Shown here piece after piece: positions 57,048 to 64,000 of a stretch of 64,000 bases of DNA. A program made the position numbers and the translations under genes. The stretch spans positions 26,094,501 through 26,158,500 of the forward strand of contig NC_135364.1 of NCBI RefSeq assembly GCF_051622035.1, in the 5' to 3' direction. The notes beneath the pieces are model-generated. The model worked only from the letters and a program-made list of their open reading frames with translations, made no database searches and had not been told where the DNA came from. This DNA is from Arctopsyche grandis. Taxonomy: Eukaryota > Arthropoda > Insecta > Trichoptera > Hydropsychidae. Position 1 is the stretch's first letter. Each line of letters opens with the position of its first letter.

Positions 57048-60000
57048 ATGAACATGTCCTACAGCGTTCTGCTAACATGGAACTCGATCAGGGACACCAA
57101 ATACGCCATTGTGATCATCATTTACCTGGCCTTTTTCCTGGACAATATGTTGCTCACTGTTGTCGGTAAGTGGCATATTTTCCACCAATTAATCATCTCG
57201 CATGCACTTGTTTAAGTCACTGCACTATATTGCATATCAATTGTGAATCTAAAGCATTTTTATTACCCAACTGTGAATGTTTGATACCTGAAATTAAACT
57301 TCGCTTATTTTTTCAGTACCGATCATACCGGACTTTTTACACACGACATCTCTGAAACTCATTCCAAAATCGGCATTCCACGACAACATTGAAAATCTCT
57401 GGTCCGTCAACACAGAGACACCACTTCATCTAGACCAGACGACCTTTCAGTATCAATCCAAAAACATATCGAAGGAAAGAACCCAGTCTCTGGACGAGCA
57501 ACAGTTGAAAATCGATAACGAAGAAATAGAACGTGAAAACGGACCAGTGGGAGTTCTTCTGTCTTCGAAAGCTTTAGTCCAATTATTCCTGAATCCACTC
57601 GTCGGCATCTGGACAACCAGAGTTGGTTATAAAGTTCCTATATTCTTCGGCACCGTCAATCTCTTGATTGCATCACTTTGTAAGTAATTTAAGTCACATT
57701 TTACTCGTATTTTATTTTTTAAATGGTATTTAGTTGTTGTTTTTTTTTAGTGTTCGCTTATGGTGAATCTTATATGGCGATGTTGACTGCTAGATCCGTG
57801 CAAGGTGTTTGTTCTTCTTTCATCGGTGTTTCCGGTATGTGTTTGGCTGCTGAAACTTTTCGAGATGAAGCAGCTCGTTCTAGGATGATGGGTATCCTCA
57901 TGGGAGGTGGAGCTCTGGGTGTTCTTGCTGGATACCCTTTTGGTGGATTCCTGTATGAATTTGCTGGAAAAAGTGCACCGTTTTTAATTATTGCAGCCAT
58001 GGCCTTCTTGACGCTGGGTAATATAGATTGGATTATTTCAGGAATCAAATATGATAATTTTTTTTTGTCTCTTGATGGCGTATTTTATTTCCCGACTCGC
58101 ATTTGTACATAAGAGGGTATTTTCTCTCGTCAAAAAATTCCCCATCAATATTCTCAACTAGTATTGTACCCGATGAAATATCATCGCATGGATGTTGGCA
58201 TATTAAGTTATCAAATTAAAAACAAATTAAAAGAAAAGTGTCGGTCCTGTGTTTGATCCGCTCGCGTTCGAATTTTTTTCAAATATGTACCTTTTAAATG
58301 AATTTATATTTAACTAGTGTTGTACCCGATGAAATATCATCGCATGGGTGTTGGCATATCAAGTTATTAGATAAAAAAAATTAAAAGAAATGTGTCGGTT
58401 CTGTGTTCGATCTGAACGCGGTCGAATTTTTTTCAAATATGTTTAATTTAATATTTATATTTAATTGTTGAATATGAAAAATATGGTAAAAACTATCGAC
58501 CCACCTACATATAAACAATAAAAAACACCAATAGAAAAATTAATTAATTAAATAAATTTTCAATAGATGGCGCTAAAGGCTCAGAGACTTCCCTAGAGGA
58601 AACATTGGTAGCAAACAGTATATATGGAAGTTTTTTTCTTTCGTTATTATATTCGTACATTTTGTTGGCAGTGTTTTAGCTGTGACGTACATATGTATGT
58701 CGAATATAAACGACTATTATAATACGGCGAGCGTTATCGCAGATACACAGATACACACACACAGAGAATAGCGATATTATATATATGATATATAATATTT
58801 TTATCATTATTTTACTAAAACACCTTAAATGTATACTTAATTGTTTCCCATACAATTAAAACATACCCAAAAAAAATTATAAAATACGCCTTCATGAGCT
58901 AAAAACGCTAAATTTATAAGCCGTTTTACTTATGAAAGCACTATGAATCTTAATGGCATTACTCGATTTTTTAAAATCTGCTTCTACTTTATTTTAAATG
59001 TAATGCTAATTTTATTATTTAAAACTTGTTTACTTTGATTGGCTTGAAAGTTATATAACATTAAGGAACAATACCAGTTTTCCTTCAAGATCCAATCCTT
59101 GTCAATTTTTTTATGAAAATGCAAACAAAACTGGTGTGTTTTCGTAAAAAAACTGATATAGATTGGATGCCAGACATAAAATGGCAGGTTTATTTTATTT
59201 TTTATACTTTGATATGTAAAATTAAGTATACTAATCATTCATTCAACTTAAAATATGCAATCATTCTCATATGAATATGAATATTTTGGTTTTAAGTCTT
59301 GCAAATGTCATTTTTGGATTTTGCACCGTCATATGAGGTATTATTTCATACACGAATCAAACTTTTTTATGACTGTACAATAGAAATGCATGGTTAGACT
59401 TTGAAGTACAAACGGCAATTTCAGACAATAGGCCATCAATCTACCGTGTGGTGGCCCCTTTTAAACGACAACGTTATTATGATTGCTACCGGCGCAATAT
59501 TTATCTCGACTTCTGCCATGGCAATCTTGGAACCATGCTTGCCGATATGGCTCATGACGCATTTGAAACCAGAGGTGCCTGTGCATTTTTCAAAATATGT
59601 AAAAATATGCAAATCAACCTGAAATTCTAACATTTGTATTCACAGAAATGGCAATTGGGAACGGTATTTATACCGGACAGCTTGGGTTACTTGATCGGAA
59701 CTAATTTCTTCGGGGTAATTGCTTGTCGGGTCGGACCATGGAGAGTTTCAGTTACAGCTTTGCTCATCGTCGGAATATCAGCATTTGTGGTATATTTGAA
59801 AATAGTACATTATTATGTTATATATTATGTTATACATGTTATTAATAATGTCACAGATTCCCAGTGCGACTTCGTTAGGAGAACTATTACTACCACATTT
59901 TGGTCTTGGATTGGGAATAGGAGCTTTGGATGCAGCATTAGTACCTCAGCTTGCTGCATTGGTTGACAAACGACATGCAGCTAGATACGGTGCTGTATTT

Positions 60001-60410
60001 TCTCTTCAACAAACTGCCGTCAGCTTAGCATACTCTATCGGTAAGGAAAATTATATCATTTACCACAAATTCAAGTTAAAATTTGAAACGTTTATGCAAC
60101 TGTAATACTTTAGCACCACTGGCTGGAGGAGCTTTAGCTAGAGCAATAGGATTTTCATGGACAATGCGAGGATTAGGTATACTGAATGCACTCTATAGTC
60201 CTCTTTTGGCCGGATTAGCATGGAAACTCAATTCTGAAATTCAGGTTTTTTTGATTCATTTCATTAGTATTAAACATTTTTACTATTTCATTGTAATTTT
60301 ATAACCAAAATATATTTCAGAGTTCAAGATTGATTGATTCGCAGAGCAGCGATTGTGAAAATCTCAACCAGGCGATTAGTATGGCGACCTACGGCACTGC
60401 ATTTGAATGA
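57048..60410 (+). CDS. SLC18-family vesicular amine-type transporter (VMAT/VAChT/Portabella-like)
   Basis: Twelve-helix proton antiporter of the SLC18 family, expected in synaptic or secretory vesicle membranes. Exons: 57048-57165, 57317-57679, 57751-58017, a tentative 41-nt exon 59297-59337, 59425-59574, 59646-59789, 59857-60040, 60114-60244, 60321-60410; about 495 residues. Without the small exon, 58017 can splice in frame to 59432 (479 residues), but the end of TM6 and the central loop are then lost. Family marks are FLDNMLLTVVVPIIPDFL (TM1, with Asp), a luminal loop with the N-glycosylation site NIS, GVLLSSKALVQL and NPLVG (TM2), ILEPCLPIW, KWQLG...YLIGTNFFG, and GALDAALVP (TM10 Asp). The TM11 aspartate of VMAT and VAChT is replaced (FSLQQTAVS). 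That divergence favours a Portabella-like or other orphan member over VMAT itself, so no symbol is given. The frame is open upstream of the ATG without another ATG. AATAAA follows at 60460. Confidence 0.88.
58150..58460 (-). mobile_element. Two Helitron-type 3' ends, family 3, in the transporter intron
   Basis: ACTAGTATTGTACCCGATGA at 58158 and ACTAGTGTTGTACCCGATGA at 58314 each precede GAAATATCATCGCATGG, a hairpin next to an inverted CTAG end. Each continues to GTCGGT[C/T]CTGTGTT[T/C]GATC and AATTTTTTTCAAATATG. They are about 160 bp apart in direct orientation. They lie in the long intron between exons 3 and 4. Confidence 0.7.
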
Positions 60411-60459
60411 AGCATTATTGATAATACGAATTATAATGTTATAACAAAGTTGGATAAAT

Positions 60460-60498
60460 AATAAAATAAGGCGTTATTAAATCATTATTGTTTTTATT
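60460..60498. terminator. Facing polyadenylation signals of two convergent genes
   Basis: AATAAA on the plus strand (60460-60465) serves the transporter gene. AATAAA on the minus strand (60498-60493) serves the small secreted peptide gene. With stops at 60410 and 60549, the two transcripts end within a gap of about 138 bp and may overlap at their 3' ends. Confidence 0.65.
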
Positions 60499-60548
60499 TA
60501 CATCATAGATAAATTGATTTAAAAATAATGGCAGTTTCTTAAATGTAC

Positions 60549-61179
60549 TTATGCACAGTATGCTTGCAATTCACATCCAGGACAATCTTCCGGTTGAAAG
60601 ATGGCACAGTCCATTGAAGGAGGGCAATAGTGATCAATGCAAGGACTCCTTAGGTCATAACAAGGTCTTGCAGCTGGAATAAAATTCACTTGTTGATGAA
60701 TATTGCACAAAAACATAACTATTGCAACATTAACGTTCAATAAAAAATTATGAACAAAAATTTAAGCATAACATGTCACTCTATTTCATCATAAAGGTAA
60801 AATAAAAATGTATGAATAATAAATTTAACATGTGTATAAACATATCAAAGAATATAAGTTTATATCTTGTACCTAATAGTGCAAAACATTACCAACAAGT
60901 CACATTTATTAATATTACTTCTTATAAATCATTATATTGGCATATAAATCAGTATACTTACTATCCATACAAAATCCTTGAAAACAACATCCTCCGCAAC
61001 ACTGACCATGGTCAATACACTAAAATTACATTTTTTTTTTGTGATTAAAACATTAACAGAATGTCACAAAGTCACAAAATAAAATCACTTACTCTCTTAC
61101 TATATGCAATGCAGTCTTGAGAATTTGCATGGTTAATCAGTATACATATGCATAATATAAATGTGTGTTTGATTTGCAT
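60549..61179 (-). CDS. Small secreted cysteine-rich peptide (14 mature cysteines)
   Basis: Three exons on the minus strand: 61179-61093, 61019-60962, 60673-60549, with clean GT-AG introns (donors GTAAGT twice; acceptors TTTTAG and TTCCAG) and phases that join. The product is 89 residues. Residues 1-20 (MQIKHTFILCICILINHANS) form a typical signal peptide with likely cleavage before Q-D-C. The mature ~69 residues hold 14 cysteines. Exon 2 encodes CIDHGQCCGGCCFQGFC, a dense knot-like spacing with two CC pairs. Exon 3 encodes TARPC and later YCPPSMDC, EDCPGC and AYCA at the C-terminus. There is no dibasic processing site except K-R at residues 28-29, at the exon 1/2 border. I do not recognise the family; a structural, antimicrobial, signalling or venom-like role cannot be told apart. 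No toxin function is claimed. Confidence 0.85.
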
Positions 61180-61676
61180 ATCGCAATAAATAAGTAGAAA
61201 ATGTTTTAAGAGGCGCACAACTCCGTTGGAGTGTATGTAATTTCAGCAAAAGGGCACATGCATGAACTGACCGGTGTATAAAAACCAAGTAGGTCTGAAC
61301 TACTTGTGTGCTATCAGAAAACAGTTGTATAAATAATCTAGTTTTACTATGTATGTACCTTCCATGACTGCTTGATTAGTTATGGGACGTATGTTACTAC
61401 ACAGTGTCGCGAAACTTATGGCTATATATGTTGTACTCGCAAAATAAATATTGCATCGTATTGAACATACGTTCGAACATTCACCTATTTTTAGAATACA
61501 TATATTAATTAACACATACTCGACTGAGAAAGATATATACAACGCTGTTTATATGCCATTATATTGTAATACGTCAATAGCAAGGCTTTTTACTTTTTTC
61601 CCATGGAACGACGTTCCCGGCACCTTTTTTCTCGGCATTTTCTATGCTTCAAACGAATATTCTTTATATAATACTA
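61180..61676. other. 5' region of the peptide gene; otherwise unassigned
   Basis: Contains the presumed minus-strand 5' UTR and promoter of the peptide gene just above 61180, without an assignable TATA. GTTCCCGGCACCTTTTTTC near 61613 recurs as TTCCCGGCACCTTTTTTTT at 62490, flanking the minisatellite element. Confidence 0.4.
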
Positions 61677-62520
61677 GTGTTGTTCCCGTTTCAACGTTTC
61701 AATGGGGTGGTTTCGGAAACAAATTGATATATCATTTAAAATGAAGTTACAATACGAATAGTTATAATTAATTTGAATTGGAACTGAAACAGAAATTGGG
61801 AATCTGAACTGAAACGGGGATTGGGAATCAGAACTGAAACAGGAATTGAGAATCGGAATTGAAGCAGTAATTGGGAATCGAAATTGAGACAAGGATTGGA
61901 AATCGGAACGGAAACAGCAATTGGGAAGCGGAACTGAAACACGAATCTCGATCCGGAACTGAAACAGGAATTGGGAAGCGGAACTGAAACACGAATCTCG
62001 ATCCGGAACTGAAACAGGAATTGGGATCCAAAACTGAAAAAGGAATCAGGATCAGAAACTGAAAAACGAATCGGGATCCGGAACTGAAGAAGGAATCGGA
62101 AACCGAAATTGAAAAAGGAATCTGGAACTGAAAAACGAATAGAGAACTGGGACTGAAAAAACGAATCAGGATCCGAAACTGAAACAGGAATCCGGATCCG
62201 GAACTGATATAGGAATTGGGATCCAGAACTGAAAAAGGAATCAGGATCAGGAAGTGAAGAATTATTCGGGAACCGAAATTGAAAAAGGAATCTGGAACTG
62301 AAAAACGAATAAGGAACCAGAACTGAAAAACGAATCGGGATCCGGAACTGAAACAGAAATCCGGATCCGGAACTGATATAAGAATCCGGATTCGGAACTG
62401 AAACAGGAATCCAGATCCGGAACTGAAAAAGGAATCGGGAACCGGAACTGAAATATAATTTTTCCAAATAAAAACTTGTGAGAAATGATTCCCGGCACCT
62501 TTTTTTTAAAAAAAAAAGTC
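61677..62520 (-). mobile_element. Helitron-like element filled with ~24-bp minisatellite
   Basis: ACTAGTGTTGTTCCCGTTTC at the left resembles an inverted CTAG end. From 61780 to 62460 the sequence is about 28 imperfect copies of the GGATCCGGAACTGAAACAGG unit, opening with variants lacking the BamHI-like GGATCC (GGGAATCGGAACTGAAAC). The 243-codon minus-strand frame is a consequence of the unit length. An exact ~50-bp duplication (CACGAATCTCGATCCGG) lies near 61940-62010. Confidence 0.75.
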
Positions 62521-62551
62521 CTGGTCAATAGAAATAAAAAATTATTACAAA

Positions 62552-62774
62552 CTAGTGTTTTCACCCGGCTTCACTCGGTATTTATAATATAAACCGCTTA
62601 AACATGGCCAATCTAATAATAAACATTTTATTAAATTTATTTGAATAGTTTTATTTTATTTAAATTTATTTGAATATTCCTTTATTTTTTTATTAAATTG
62701 AATGTCATGGATTTTACGAACTAAACAAACAAACATACATGCAAAGTCTCTTTCGAAATTATATGTATATTAGA
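62552..62774 (-). mobile_element. Helitron-type element, family 2, short copy
   Basis: Minus strand: TCTAATATACATATAATTTC, GAAAGAGACTTTGCATG, then ...CGAGTGAAGCCGGGTGAAAA...CTAG before T. It is nearly as short as 13140-13385 and contains no minisatellite. Confidence 0.8.
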
Positions 62775-63440
62775 TGAACTGAAAATATGTATAGGCTTTT
62801 TACAATGATGGTAGTTTCTCTTTCAGAAAGATAAAACACTATTGAGCAGATTTTAAGTGTATAAAAAACAAAAACATTTAAATTGTGTTAGTGACTAACA
62901 ATTGTAAAAGTATTTTATGTATATCGGATACATTTATTGAATGTTTTTATATAAAGAGACGATATAATATATACTTCGATGTGAAATAAAGGTATTGCTC
63001 AAATTTTTGGCACATACTGTTCTTATAAATTGCGAAATAGTGCATGAACAATTCACAGTACGTGTGATTTTCATCCAATGAAGGTTATACTCTTAGCTCT
63101 ATCGTTATGGTGTAGTATATTAAAATATTGCTTTATCTCCTACATAAATAATTGCCAAGAATTAAATTAAAACGGTAATCAAATATTTATCAGTTTCTCA
63201 TGACGCATCATTATAATTCATAAATATCGTGTAGCATAATTAGCATTGCCTTGTACCATACTTATGCATGATTTAAAACTAAATATAATTTGATTGAGAA
63301 GCGGCAATGTACATAAATAGGCTCTAAGAAACAAATTTCAATTACATATAGTAAGATCTTAAATGATGAGTTATAAAACATAGTAAAAGCATTGAAATGA
63401 AACAACTGTTATTTCAAATTAATAAAATATATTTAAATTA
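62775..63440. other. Unassigned AT-rich DNA
   Basis: Nothing recognised. The leftward gene at 63443 probably ends its transcript here. Confidence 0.45.
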
Positions 63441-63442
63441 TG

Positions 63443-63992
63443 TCATGAAATTTTGATTGCTTCGACGATTGCTCTAAAAGTTGTTGCCAACACTTGTAAA
63501 ATTGGATTTGGTTTATAATCATTATACAAATAACTTGGGAAATTCAGTTGCATCGTACAATCATTATATCTTTTCTGTGCCAAATCTTCTATTATTTCCG
63601 TCAAATTGAGAATATCAGCAGACTAAAATTGCAAATAATTTTATTAAAAAAGATTTGTTTTCATCCATTCAGTAATTGTTGGTATGATATATTATCGGGT
63701 ACAGATGCTTGAAAATTTGTCAAAAATTAAGAAAAGATTATTCATTGTTATTAAAATAGGTTTAAAAATATAATATACAAAAAAGCACACCTCAGAATTC
63801 ATCCTATCAAAGCTACATTTCAAACCATTCAAAAATCTATTATAAATAAGACAATTGTAATGATTTTTTTCTATTTGCTTACAATCACAAAATGATTCAA
63901 AAGAATCCATTTCATAGACGGCAGACTTCAATACCGAGATCCATGTTAAGGTGAAATCAAATGTTCCAGTATCGACAGTTGTATTTACAGTA
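63443..63992 (-). CDS. 3' part of an unrecognised gene (two exons, partial)
   Basis: Two joined minus-strand exons: 63992-63791 (or from beyond the window if the edge ATTTTAG is not the acceptor) and 63622-63443, ending in TGA. The donor is GAG followed by GTGTGC and the acceptor is TTTTAG; the phase is 0 on both sides. The visible ~127 residues include FTLTWISVLKSAVYEMDSFE, FCDCKQIEKNHYNC, LKCSFDRMNSE, then SADILNLTEIIEDLAQKRY, DCTMQLNFPSYLY and a C-terminus ending IVEAIKIS. There are six cysteines, no membrane segment and several possible N-glycosylation sites (NTT, NLT), which suggests a secreted protein. The family is not recognised and the N-terminus is outside the window. Confidence 0.7.
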
Positions 63993-64000
63993 CTAAAATC

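Noticed and set aside
57770-58048. Minus-strand open frame of 92 codons
   Set aside because: Shadow of exon 3 of the transporter gene on the opposite strand.
61736-62467. 243-codon open frame on the minus strand
   Set aside because: Same 24-bp minisatellite; the repeat length preserves the frame, and variants change residues freely.

Overview
The window is nuclear DNA from an animal, almost certainly an insect. It is AT-rich and full of short palindromic TACATA/TATGTA runs. The protein-coding genes have many small exons separated by short GT-AG introns. Most of the rest is transposon debris: tRNA-derived SINEs, Helitrons with TC...CTAG ends, hAT and piggyBac-like MITEs, solo LTRs and LINE tails. 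The order of insect cannot be settled from the sequence alone. The Helitron ends resemble those common in Lepidoptera and related orders, which is only suggestive.

Layout. Positions 1-42,900 contain no gene I can defend. They hold nested mobile elements, two Helitrons carrying an ACGGGA hexamer satellite, a ~175-bp satellite array (19.7-21.6 kb), a 24-bp minisatellite, and unassigned AT-rich DNA. Positions 42,955-50,798 hold two tandem, same-strand, 11-exon pickpocket-type (DEG/ENaC) sodium channel genes with identical intron phases. The second has been inflated by three intronic insertions. Positions 50,800-57,000 are again repeats. Positions 57,048-60,410 hold an SLC18-family vesicular transporter gene (VMAT/VAChT/Portabella type). 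It converges, with a 138-bp gap, on a three-exon gene on the minus strand (61,179-60,549) encoding an 89-residue secreted peptide with 14 mature cysteines. At the right edge, the 3' part of another minus-strand gene (63,992-63,443) is present; its product is not recognised.

The genes do not form an obvious pathway, although an ion channel pair, a vesicular transporter and a secreted cysteine-rich peptide are all compatible with sensory or neural expression (inference). The most unusual points are the substitution of the TM11 aspartate in the SLC18 protein, the 14-cysteine peptide, the GC-AG intron found in one channel paralogue only, the retrotransposon tail abutting the stop codon of the other, and recurring nested insertions whose target-site duplications can be read directly.
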